A stretch of 8,264 nucleotides of DNA from Lysobacterales bacterium (GCA_024710675.1 JANJUH010000388.1:1-8264); one strand, 5' to 3'; shown: positions 1-6,097, counted from the first letter of the stretch. Notes: a model not told the origin generated them from the sequence alone. Translations and numbers: made by a program.

Positions 1-141
1 TTCGACAAGGACGACGTCGAGACCATCGGCCTGGTGAAGTTCGATTTCCTTGGCCTGCGCACGCTGACCATCGTGGTCTTGGCGCTGGCGGCAATCAACG
101 CGCGGCGTCGTGCCGCCGGCGAGCCCGATATCGAAATCTAA
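1..141 (+). pseudogene. dnaE: DNA polymerase III alpha subunit (dnaE), segment upstream of an in-frame stop; 5' end outside window
   Basis: Frame 1 is open from the first base and reads as the end of the DnaE palm domain. It includes GLVKFDFLGLRTLT, and by family knowledge the aspartate of KFDF (residue 15 here, bases 43-45) is the third catalytic carboxylate, matching E. coli D555. The segment ends at TAA (139-141). The same frame continues directly after it as LLPLDDRPTYELF, which aligns without gap to the DnaE stretch following E-P-x-x-x-I. The stop therefore sits inside the gene and is not a natural C-terminus. Two nearby positions also look off. The usual T-I-I-(D/N)-W-A-L reads TIVVLAL here, with Val and Leu in place of the polar residue and Trp. 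The start codon and the PHP and early palm domains lie before the window. I am sure of the family. Whether the break is biological or a sequence error cannot be told here. Confidence 0.85.
139..141 (+). other. In-frame TAA interrupting dnaE
   Basis: This codon lies in frame between EPDIEI and LLPLDD. In E. coli the aligned stretch is EPPLDI-A-AIPLDD, so the stop replaces one residue and no insertion or deletion is needed. A single G-to-T change from GAA (Glu) would produce it. The other visible genes in the window end in TAG or TGA, and none contains a second internal TAA. Confidence 0.9.
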
Positions 142-201
142 CTGCTGCCGCTCGACGATCGCCCGACCTACGAACTCTTTGCCCGCGGCGACACCGTCGC
201 C

Positions 202-1872
202 GTGTTCCAGTTCGAATCGCCGGGCATGCAGCGGCTGCTCAAGGACGCGCGCCCCGACCGCTTCGAAGACCTGATCGCGCTGGTCTCACTGTATCGGCCC
301 GGCCCGATGGAGCTGATCCCGAGTTTCTGCGCGCGCAAGCACGGCAAGGAGGAGATCGCCTATCCCGATCCGCGGGTGGAACCGATCCTGAAGGAGACCT
401 ACGGGATCATGGTCTACCAGGAGCAGGTCATGCAGATGGCGCAGATCGTCGGCGGCTACTCGCTGGGCGGCGCCGACCTGCTGCGCCGCGCGATGGGCAA
501 GAAGAAGCCCGAGGAGATGGTCAAGCACCGCGGCATCTTCCGCGAGGGCGCAGCGAAGAACGGCGTCGACGAGGCACGCGCCGACGCGATCTTCGATCTG
601 ATGGAAAAGTTCGCCGGCTACGGCTTCAACAAGTCGCATGCCGCCGCCTACGCCCTGGTCGCCTACCAGACCGCCTGGCTCAAGCAGCACTATCCGGCCG
701 AGTTCATGGCCGCGACCCTGTCCTCGGACATGGACAAGACCGAGGCGGTGGTCGATTTCCTCGACGATGCGCGCAGCCGCGGGATCACGGTACTGCCGCC
801 CTGCGTCAACCACTCGATCCATCACTTCGCCGCAACCAGCCCGCGCCATATCCGCTACGGCCTCGGCGCGATCAAGGGCGTCGGCGAACCCGTCGCCGCC
901 GCGATCGCCGGCGAACGCGAACGCGGCGGCCCCTATCGCGATCTCTACGACTTCTGCCAGCGCGTCGATCTCTCCAAGATCAACCGCCGCGTACTCGAGG
1001 CACTGGTCGGTTCGGGCGCCCTCGATGCGCTCGGCCCCAATCGCGCCAGCCTGCTGGCGGCGCTGCCGGATGCGCTCAAGGCCGCCGAGCAGCGTAGCCG
1101 TGACGGCGCCGCGGGGCAGGTGGATCTCTTCGGCGTTGGCGGCATGGTGGCGGCACCCGCACCGAAGGTGCAGAGCCTGCCCGACCTGCCGCTGCTCGAC
1201 CGGCTGAAGGCGGAGATGGCCACCCTTGGTTGGTACGTCTCGGGCCACCCGGTCGAGGCCACCGCCCCCTGGCTGTCCGGCATCGTCAGTTGCCGGCTGG
1301 GCGAGGTTGCCGGGCGCGTGCCGCGCGAACGCCGTGGTCGTGCCGGCGAGTTGCAGCTCACCGTCGCCGGCATGGTCGGCCCGATGCGCAAGCGCGGCGA
1401 GAACGTCGCCTTCGTGCAGTTCCAGGACGCCTCCGGGCGCATGGAAGCGGCCTTCTACACCGAGGCCTACGCCGAGTTCGGCGGCCTGCTGCGCACCGGC
1501 GAGATCCTCGTGCTCGAAGGCAGCGCCGCCTGGGACGAGTTCAGCGGCGGCCCGCAATTGCGCGTGCGTCGCGCGCTGACACTGGAAGCCGCCTGCCAGC
1601 AGCACGCCCGCGCGCTGCTGCTCGAGGTGGATTCACCCGGCGTCGACTTCGCCGCCCAGCTCAAGCGCGTGCTGACACCGTTTCGCGGTGGCGCGGTGCG
1701 GCTGCAGCTGCGGGTCAGGAAGGAGGGCGCGACGATCGACCTCGAACTCGGTAGCGGATGGCGCCTGCGCGGTGATCCCGCACTGCCCGAGTTGCTGCGC
1801 AACCTGCCCGGCGTGACCAGTGCCGAATTGCGTTTCGGCCGCGAGGGCGTGGCGGAGTCGGTGGCGGCGTAG
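202..1872 (+). CDS. dnaE: DNA polymerase III alpha subunit (dnaE), C-terminal portion downstream of an in-frame stop
   Basis: This is the fingers, clamp-binding, OB-fold and C-terminal part of the replicative polymerase, 556 residues of about 1,150-1,180 for the family. In order it has the fingers region (RPGPMELIP; SLGGADLLRRAMGKKKPEEM; FAGYGFNKSHAAAYALV), a helix-hairpin-helix segment around INRRVLEALVGSGALDALG, and a canonical beta-clamp motif QVDLF at bases 1117-1131. An LGWYVSGHP segment follows, then an OB fold (AGMVGPMRKRG to EFSGG) and the tau-binding C-terminal domain. The nominal GTG start at 202 lies inside the conserved VAVFQFES block and has no Shine-Dalgarno sequence before it. 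It is only the first start codon after the TAA at 139-141, and homology extends unbroken back through 142-201. As a separate product it would lack all catalytic aspartates and could not polymerise DNA. The gene ends at TAG (1870-1872), directly against a repeat arm, and converges on ubiB. Confidence 0.93.
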   Translation: MFQFESPGMQRLLKDARPDRFEDLIALVSLYRPGPMELIPSFCARKHGKEEIAYPDPRVEPILKETYGIMVYQEQVMQMAQIVGGYSLGGADLLRRAMGKKKPEEMVKHRGIFREGAAKNGVDEARADAIFDLMEKFAGYGFNKSHAAAYALVAYQTAWLKQHYPAEFMAATLSSDMDKTEAVVDFLDDARSRGITVLPPCVNHSIHHFAATSPRHIRYGLGAIKGVGEPVAAAIAGERERGGPYRDLYDFCQRVDLSKINRRVLEALVGSGALDALGPNRASLLAALPDALKAAEQRSRDGAAGQVDLFGVGGMVAAPAPKVQSLPDLPLLDRLKAEMATLGWYVSGHPVEATAPWLSGIVSCRLGEVAGRVPRERRGRAGELQLTVAGMVGPMRKRGENVAFVQFQDASGRMEAAFYTEAYAEFGGLLRTGEILVLEGSAAWDEFSGGPQLRVRRALTLEAACQQHARALLLEVDSPGVDFAAQLKRVLTPFRGGAVRLQLRVRKEGATIDLELGSGWRLRGDPALPELLRNLPGVTSAELRFGREGVAESVAA

Positions 1873-2015
1873 CACGAGGGCACGAGGGCAGGTTAGAGCA
1901 TCCCAGTCGTGAGGGGGATGGCCGGAAGCGCCTGCCACTGTCGAACCTCGTCTTTCCGTAGCGCCGGTCGGCTCATCTGTTCGAGAACCGTGCCCTCGTG
2001 CCCTCGTGCCCTCGT
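1872..2015. repeat. Inverted repeat of CACGAGGG units between convergent dnaE and ubiB
   Basis: The left arm, gcacgagggcacgagggca (1872-1890), is perfectly complementary over 19 nt to tgccctcgtgccctcgtgc (1991-2009). The right arm carries about one more unit, to 2015. Past one unpaired G at 1990, ggtt (1891-1894) can pair with aacc (1986-1989), extending the stem. The loop of about 95 nt has minor internal pairing, such as cggaa at 1923-1927 with ttccg at 1954-1958. Each arm begins directly after a stop codon: dnaE TAG on the + strand and ubiB TGA (2017-2019) on the - strand. The gene ends therefore mirror each other. It could act as a bidirectional transcription barrier or processing stem, though neither side has a T-run. 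It could also be a dispersed intergenic repeat of REP or MITE type. No gene is supported within it. Confidence 0.85.
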
Positions 2016-2016
2016 C

Positions 2017-3681
2017 TCACCCCACCCGTCGCGGCCACGCGGCAAGGAAAGCCCACAACCCACCGAGCGCGGCAATGCCCGCGGCGAGCGGGATGCCGGC
2101 GTACTTGGGGCCGCCGGCCTCGAGCCCGTAGAGGATGGTCGCGACGATGATCAAACCGCTGCCGAGGATCGCGAGCGCGGTCTGGCGCTGGCCTTGGCGG
2201 GTCACGCTGATCAGGCGCTCGATGTCGGGCGAGCGCATGCGCAGTTCGTGCTCGCCGGCGACCGCCTGGCGCAGGAATTCGTGCACCAGCCGCGGCAGCT
2301 CGGGCGCGTTCTGGATCCAGCCCGGCAGGCGCGTGCGCACCTCGCGGGCGGCCGCATTCAGGCCGTACTTCTCGGCCATGATCTTCGCCAATACCGGCTT
2401 GGCGACAGCCCACAAATCGAGCTTCGGCCACAGGGTGCGCGCCAGGCCCTCGATGTTGAGCAGCGTCTTCTGCAACAGGATGAGCTGCGGCTGGATCGTC
2501 AGCTGGTACTGGTGGGCGACCTCGAAGAGCTTCATCACCACCTCGCCCAGCGAGACCTCGCTCAAGGGGCGGGTGAAATAGGGCTCGCAGACCCCGCGCA
2601 CCGCGCCCTCGAGATCGTCGAGGCGAATGCTCGCCGGCATCCATCCCGCTTCGATGTGCAACTCGGCGATGCGCCGGTAATCCTGGTTGAAGAGCGCGGT
2701 GAAGTTCTCCGCGAGGTAGCGCTGGTCGGCCGGTGGCAGGGTGCCCATGATCCCGAAGTCGAGGGCGATGAAGCCCGGATCCTCGGGCTGCTCGCGCGAA
2801 ATCAGGATGTTGCCGGGGTGCACATCGGCGTGGAAGAAGTTGTCGCGGAAGACCTGGGTGTAGAACAGGCGCACCGCGCGCTCGGCCAGCCTCTCGAAAT
2901 TCACTCCGGCCGCGCGCAGCGCGTCGAGATCATTGAGCGGGATGCCGTAGACCCGCTCCATCGTGATGATCCCCGAGCGCGTCAGCGGCCACAGCATCTC
3001 GGGTACCTTCAGCTCGTGCGAGCCCAGCCAGTTGCGCCGGAGCAGGCTGCCATTGGCGGCCTCGCGCATCAGGTCCAGCTCCAGCGTCAGTGTGCGCTCG
3101 ATCTCGGCGACCACCTCCAGCGGGCGAATCTTGTCGGCGTTCGGGTGGCGGGCATTGACGATGCCGGCCACCGCCTTCAGCAGCGCCAGGTCCTCGGCGA
3201 CACGGTCGTGGATGCCCGGCCGCAGCACCTTGACCACCACCTCGCGCCCATCGGGCAGCGTCGCCGGATGCACCTGGGCGATCGAGGCCGAGGCCAGCGG
3301 CGTCTCGTCGAAACTCGCATACAGTTCCATGATCGGCGCGCCCAGCTCGGCCTCGATCAGCGCTCTCGCTTCGGCGCCCGGAAACGGTGCGACGCGGTCC
3401 TGCAGCAGCTCGAGCGCATCGGCGACATCGGCCGGCAGCAGGTCGCGGCGCGTCGACAGGATCTGCCCGAACTTGACGAAGATCGGTCCCAACTCCTCGA
3501 GCGCCCGGCGCAGCCGTTCGCCGCGACTCATCGCCTCGGAGCCAGCGGCGCGCGGCAACAAGGCGCGCAGCCAGGCGAAGGGCAGCACGTAGCGCGCGGC
3601 CGGAATCGATTCGTCGAGGCGATGACGGACCAGGACCCGCAAGATCCGGAACAGGCGGAGCACGGCGCGGAAACGGGTCAT
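2017..3681 (-). CDS. ubiB: UbiB, ubiquinone biosynthesis atypical kinase/ATPase
   Basis: This is a member of the ABC1/ADCK/UbiB family, needed for aerobic ubiquinone synthesis, where it is thought to help extract or present membrane-bound intermediates to the Ubi complex. Its 554 residues match the usual length (E. coli 546). Visible in order are the family-specific KFGQ motif (70-73), the alanine-rich loop LASASIAQVH (129-138) replacing a glycine-rich loop, and the ATP-binding lysine in VVVKVLRPG (K151). The ELDLMREAAN motif (201-210) follows, then the catalytic HADVHPGN (284-291) and metal-binding DFG (308-310). Two C-terminal transmembrane segments (about 500-521 and 527-549) fit an inner-membrane anchor facing the cytoplasm. 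No key residue is missing. The ATG overlaps the ubiJ stop as ATGA, which suggests translational coupling. The gene stops beside the inverted repeat shared with dnaE. Confidence 0.97.
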   Translation of the reverse strand: MTRFRAVLRLFRILRVLVRHRLDESIPAARYVLPFAWLRALLPRAAGSEAMSRGERLRRALEELGPIFVKFGQILSTRRDLLPADVADALELLQDRVAPFPGAEARALIEAELGAPIMELYASFDETPLASASIAQVHPATLPDGREVVVKVLRPGIHDRVAEDLALLKAVAGIVNARHPNADKIRPLEVVAEIERTLTLELDLMREAANGSLLRRNWLGSHELKVPEMLWPLTRSGIITMERVYGIPLNDLDALRAAGVNFERLAERAVRLFYTQVFRDNFFHADVHPGNILISREQPEDPGFIALDFGIMGTLPPADQRYLAENFTALFNQDYRRIAELHIEAGWMPASIRLDDLEGAVRGVCEPYFTRPLSEVSLGEVVMKLFEVAHQYQLTIQPQLILLQKTLLNIEGLARTLWPKLDLWAVAKPVLAKIMAEKYGLNAAAREVRTRLPGWIQNAPELPRLVHEFLRQAVAGEHELRMRSPDIERLISVTRQGQRQTALAILGSGLIIVATILYGLEAGGPKYAGIPLAAGIAALGGLWAFLAAWPRRVG

Positions 3682-4313
3682 GCGCTGCCCGCCCGCACTG
3701 CGCGCCGCCGGGCCAGGCGCTGGATGCGCGCTTCGGCGCGTTCGACCGCATCGCGCACGCCATCGACCTCCTCGATGAAGGCCTCGACTTCGCCGGGCGC
3801 CACCAGGTCACGCGACTCCTCGCGCAGGTACTCGGCGGTCGAACGGGTCAGCGTGCGCAGCGTGTCGCGACCGAAGGCAAGGGCGGCGCGCAAACCCTTG
3901 CCGATCTGGTGACCCGCCACCTCGCCAAAGGCTGCGGCCAGCGGCGCGTCGAGGTCCGGGCTGTAGCCGGCGACGAGCTTCTGCAGGCGGCGCGCCAGGT
4001 CGGCGTCACCGGCGATCTCGATGCGGCCAGCCGGCAAGGCGAGGCCACCGCGCTCTCCGGCCAGTGCCAGCAAGGCGCCGGGTGTCGCGGCGATCGACAG
4101 GTCGGCCTCGGCGGCATCCTCGAGCCGGAAGCGCCCCTGGGTGACGCTGGCGCGGATCGGCTTCGGCCAGGGCTTGAGCCGCAGCGCCACCGTGCGCCCC
4201 TCCAGCGCCGCCAGGTCAGCCGCGACGACCGAGTCGAGCGCGAGCAGGCGGTTGAGGGTCGCCTCGGCTGCGCGCAGCAGCGGCGAGCTTGTGCTTGCGG
4301 GGCTTTCGGACAT
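3678..4313 (-). CDS. ubiJ: UbiJ, SCP2-domain ubiquinone biosynthesis accessory factor
   Basis: This 211-residue protein (E. coli UbiJ is about 201) has an N-terminal SCP2-like lipid-binding domain at roughly residues 15-125. It includes the amphipathic SCP2 core IEIAGDADLARRLQKL (98-113). A charged helical tail follows (about 155-205), likely coiled coil, with EVEAFIEEVDGVRDAVERAEARIQ-type heptads. In E. coli, UbiJ binds the hydrophobic ubiquinone precursors and, with UbiK, organises the soluble Ubi complex. The assignment rests on this architecture and on the position directly ahead of ubiB, as in the enterobacterial ubiE-ubiJ-ubiB order. The ATG at 4313 is preceded by a modest GGTGGA purine stretch. 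No ubiE is found upstream here, because the next gene diverges. The SCP2 family is sequence-diverse, so the symbol leans on context. Confidence 0.9.
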   Translation of the reverse strand: MSESPASTSSPLLRAAEATLNRLLALDSVVAADLAALEGRTVALRLKPWPKPIRASVTQGRFRLEDAAEADLSIAATPGALLALAGERGGLALPAGRIEIAGDADLARRLQKLVAGYSPDLDAPLAAAFGEVAGHQIGKGLRAALAFGRDTLRTLTRSTAEYLREESRDLVAPGEVEAFIEEVDGVRDAVERAEARIQRLARRRAVRAGSA

Positions 4314-4453
4314 GCTGATCCACCGGAGGACTTTGCTTGCATGCTAGCTGCCCCCGCGTGCAGTTGCCGCGTGCAGGCAAGCGGAGTAGGCTCGATCCGG
4401 GGAGTGCTCCCCAGCGCCCACGGCTTCCGGAGGGCTTGATGGTCCGACTGACA

Positions 4454-4498
4454 GCGCTGCGTTCCAGGCAAAGCCTTCGCGAGGAAGGCGGGCAGCGC
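4454..4498 (+). promoter_or_regulatory. Two-tier stem-loop in the leader of the DUF465 gene
   Basis: The outer stem gcgctgc (4454-4460) is exactly complementary to gcagcgc (4492-4498). The inner stem gccttc (4473-4478) pairs with gaaggc (4484-4489) around a 5-nt loop. The tiers are separated by an asymmetric internal loop of 12 nt against 2 nt. No T-run follows, so it is not a classic intrinsic terminator. It could be a structured 5' leader or a chance fold in GC-rich DNA. Confidence 0.3.
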
Positions 4499-4595
4499 AC
4501 GGGCCATTGCCGCAGCCGAATCCCATCGACCGAACGATCACCGGCTTCAGTGCCGGCGGCCGCGCGCGCCTCATCCACGCGACACAGCCATTCAG

Positions 4596-4602
4596 AGGAG
4601 GG
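4596..4602 (+). promoter_or_regulatory. Strong Shine-Dalgarno for the DUF465 gene
   Basis: AGGAGGG lies 6 nt before the ATG at 4609 and is a near-perfect match to the anti-Shine-Dalgarno sequence. It decides the start: an in-frame upstream extension beginning near 4507 has no such signal, and its added residues are not typical of the family. Confidence 0.85.
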
Positions 4603-4608
4603 TTGGAG

Positions 4609-4824
4609 ATGTTCGAAAACCAGAACCCCGACGATGTTCAGGCAATGATGGAGCAGAGCGACGAGTTCAAGCGCCTCTACCAGCGGCACAAGGAGCTGGA
4701 CAAACAGGTGCTGGATGCCGAACTCGGCGTTCGCCCGATGGACGATTTGACGCTGCACACGCTGAAGAAAGAGAAGCTCAAGGCCAAGGATCGATTGACC
4801 TACATGTGGGAGCACCGGGCCTGA
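4609..4824 (+). CDS. DUF465 (YdcH-type) small helical protein
   Basis: This 71-residue, highly charged, helix-forming protein is of the DUF465/YdcH family, whose function is not established. The family pattern is clear: a hydrophobic-aromatic start followed by EFKRLYQRHKELDKQV (residues 19-34), with the conserved H-x-x-L-D, then LHTLKKEKLKAKDRLT (49-64), with the typical L-K-K-x-K-L-x-x-K-D. The two helices probably form a hairpin coiled coil. There is no signal peptide, membrane segment or cysteine, so it should be cytosolic. The strong AGGAGGG upstream suggests high translation. It is followed by a GC-rich hairpin and appears monocistronic. It diverges from ubiJ, and nothing in the context reveals a role. 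Confidence 0.9.
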   Translation: MFENQNPDDVQAMMEQSDEFKRLYQRHKELDKQVLDAELGVRPMDDLTLHTLKKEKLKAKDRLTYMWEHRA

Positions 4825-4875
4825 TCCGGCAAGCCGCGCGATCTCAGGCGCGGCCGCACCCATTCCGTCCGCGTC

Positions 4876-4913
4876 CGCCTTCCGGAGCGCCGCCTCAGCG
4901 GCCCTCCGGGGCG
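4876..4913 (+). terminator. GC-rich hairpin after the DUF465 gene, possible terminator
   Basis: gccgc (4889-4893) pairs with gcggc (4898-4902) around the loop ctca. After a C/C mismatch, ccggag (4882-4887) pairs with ctccgg (4904-4909). Past a 2-nt bulge, cgcc (4876-4879) pairs with ggcg (4910-4913). This gives about 15 pairs, located 52 nt after the stop codon. There is no T-tract, only ctt shortly after, so efficiency as an intrinsic terminator is doubtful. Confidence 0.45.
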
Positions 4914-5024
4914 GGCGCTTGCCGATGGCCGCAACGCGCCCGGCTGTAAACTTTGCGCAGATCCGGCGCCTGGGCAGGCTTCGCCGTGCTCCTGGTGGCG
5001 CTGTGTTCACGATCTGCGCGCCTA

Positions 5025-5045
5025 GACTTTCACATCTGTAAAGTC
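5025..5045 (+). promoter_or_regulatory. Palindrome just upstream of the efflux adaptor gene, possible operator
   Basis: gacttt (5025-5030) and aaagtc (5040-5045) form a perfect 6-bp inverted repeat separated by 9 nt and centred about 25 nt before the ATG. It is one of the few AT-richer spots in this GC-rich gap. The spacing suits a dimeric repressor of the kind that often controls RND pumps. No regulator gene is in the window, so its role is conjectural. A second TGTAAA-containing spot lies at 4945-4950. Confidence 0.3.
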
Positions 5046-5059
5046 CTTTCGGAGTGGCC

Positions 5060-6097
5060 ATGTGGCGGTCCGCTTTAGTCCTCTGCACCCTGCTCCTGGG
5101 CGCCTGTGGCGGCAACACGCCGCCAGCCGCCGGCGGCGGTCCCGCGGCAAAGCCGCAGCCCGTCGCCGTGCAGGCGGTGCGCAGCAGCGAATGGGTCGAT
5201 CGCATCCTGGCACTCGGCACGGCCAAGGCCAATGAATCGGTGACGCTGACCGCCAAGACGGCGGAAACCGTGGCCCGCGTCAACTTTGAGGACGGCCAAA
5301 CGGTGGAGGCCGGCGCCGTGCTGGTCGAGATGACCGACCGCGCCGAGGTCGCCCTGCTCAAGGAGGCGCAGGCGGCCTATGTGGAAGCCCAGAAGCAGTA
5401 CGAACGCCTGCAGGGCCTCGTGAAGCAGGGCACCGTGACCCAGTCGCAGGTGGATCAGCAGCTCGCCGCTCGCGACACCGCCCGTGCGCGCACGGACGCG
5501 ATCCGCGTGCGCCTGTCCGACCGCGTCGTCAGCGCGCCTTTCGCCGGCGTGCTCGGCTTCCGCGCCGTCAGCCCGGGCACCTTCGTGCAGCCCGGCACCG
5601 TGATCACCACGCTCGATGATGTTTCGGTCATCAAACTCGACTTCGCGGTCCCGGAGACTTTCCTCGGCGCCCTGGCCACCGGCCAGGCGATCGAGGCGAA
5701 GAGCGCCGCCTGGCCAGACCGCGAGTTCATCGGCACCGTGCGCTCCCTCGATTCCCGTGTCGATCCGGTGACCCGCTCGATCCAGGTGCGCGCCGAGATC
5801 GACAACGCCGAGGGCCTGCTCAAGCCCGGCATGTTGCTCAGTGTCGAGGTCTACAACCGGCCGCGGCAGTCGCTGTCGGTGCCGGAGGTCGCGGTGTCGG
5901 CGGTACGCGAGCGCATGTTCGTTTACCGGGTCAGTGGCGACGGCAAGGCCGAGGAAGTGACGGTGACCGTGGGCAGCCGCCGTCGCGGCGAGGTCGAGAT
6001 CCTCGAGGGCCTCACCGAGGGCGATCGCATCATCACCGAGGGCCTGGTGCGCGTGCGCGATGGCGTGCCGGTCAACGTCGTGTCGCCGGCCGGCTGA
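5060..6097 (+). CDS. RND efflux periplasmic adaptor (membrane fusion protein), lipoprotein
   Basis: This adaptor joins an inner-membrane RND pump to an outer-membrane channel. It is 345 residues from the ATG at 5060, chosen because GGAG (5051-5054) sits 5 nt before it; a GTG two codons upstream would overlap that signal. Residues 1-15 form a lipoprotein signal ending in LLGA, with the acylated cysteine at 16. Then come a lipoyl half-motif (about 60-92, with VNFEDGQTVEAGAVLVEM), a short alpha-helical hairpin (about 93-153), and the second lipoyl half (154-186, SAPFAGVLGFRAVSPGTFVQPG). A beta-barrel follows (about 187-265, to LLKPGMLLSVEV), then a membrane-proximal domain (270-345). The hairpin is a single short pair of helices. 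It is followed 13 nt later by the pump gene, so the two form an operon. Substrates cannot be inferred. Confidence 0.93.
   Translation: MWRSALVLCTLLLGACGGNTPPAAGGGPAAKPQPVAVQAVRSSEWVDRILALGTAKANESVTLTAKTAETVARVNFEDGQTVEAGAVLVEMTDRAEVALLKEAQAAYVEAQKQYERLQGLVKQGTVTQSQVDQQLAARDTARARTDAIRVRLSDRVVSAPFAGVLGFRAVSPGTFVQPGTVITTLDDVSVIKLDFAVPETFLGALATGQAIEAKSAAWPDREFIGTVRSLDSRVDPVTRSIQVRAEIDNAEGLLKPGMLLSVEVYNRPRQSLSVPEVAVSAVRERMFVYRVSGDGKAEEVTVTVGSRRRGEVEILEGLTEGDRIITEGLVRVRDGVPVNVVSPAG

Larger units (their letters stand above)
4314..4608. other. Divergent intergenic region between ubiJ and the DUF465 gene
   Basis: This stretch should contain the promoters for ubiJ (leftward) and the DUF465 gene (rightward), but I find no convincing -35/-10 pair on either strand. 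It holds a cluster of possible stem-loops. One pairs gcttgc (4335-4340) with gcaagc (4377-4382) and encloses two copies of cgcgtgcag (4355-4363, 4368-4376) in the ubiJ leader. Another is ggggag-tg-ctcccc (4399-4412). A two-tier stem covers 4454-4498. A smaller one pairs ccggc (4541-4545) with gccgg (4552-4556). Open frames across this region have no homology I recognise and no good ribosome binding site. Confidence 0.5.

Noticed and set aside
139..141. Reassignment of TAA to a sense codon in this organism
   Set aside because: No TAA ends any visible gene, which leaves the idea formally open, but TAA is rare in GC-rich genomes anyway. Only one in-frame TAA occurs in over 7 kb of coding sequence. 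A point error or mutation is far simpler.
202..204. GTG at 202 as a genuine start of a separate polymerase subunit
   Set aside because: It lies inside a conserved DnaE block, lacks a Shine-Dalgarno sequence, and DnaE homology continues upstream to the stop. The product would have no catalytic residues.
286..1605. A 439-codon open frame on the - strand inside dnaE
   Set aside because: It is compositional antisense. The + strand frame matches DnaE continuously, including the QVDLF clamp motif.
1909..3912. A 667-codon open frame on the + strand, antisense to ubiB and ubiJ
   Set aside because: Long antisense open frames are common in GC-rich DNA. The translation is low-complexity, rich in R, Q, A, D and L, with no recognisable domain. 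The opposite strand carries complete UbiB motifs.
4337..4648. A 103-codon open frame crossing the ubiJ/DUF465 gap
   Set aside because: It runs through several stem-loops, has no ribosome binding site or recognisable family, and overlaps the well-supported DUF465 start in another frame.
4919..4950. A sigma-70-like promoter (ttgccg ... tgtaaa) before the efflux operon
   Set aside because: The spacer would be about 20 nt and both boxes match poorly, so I do not list it as a promoter.
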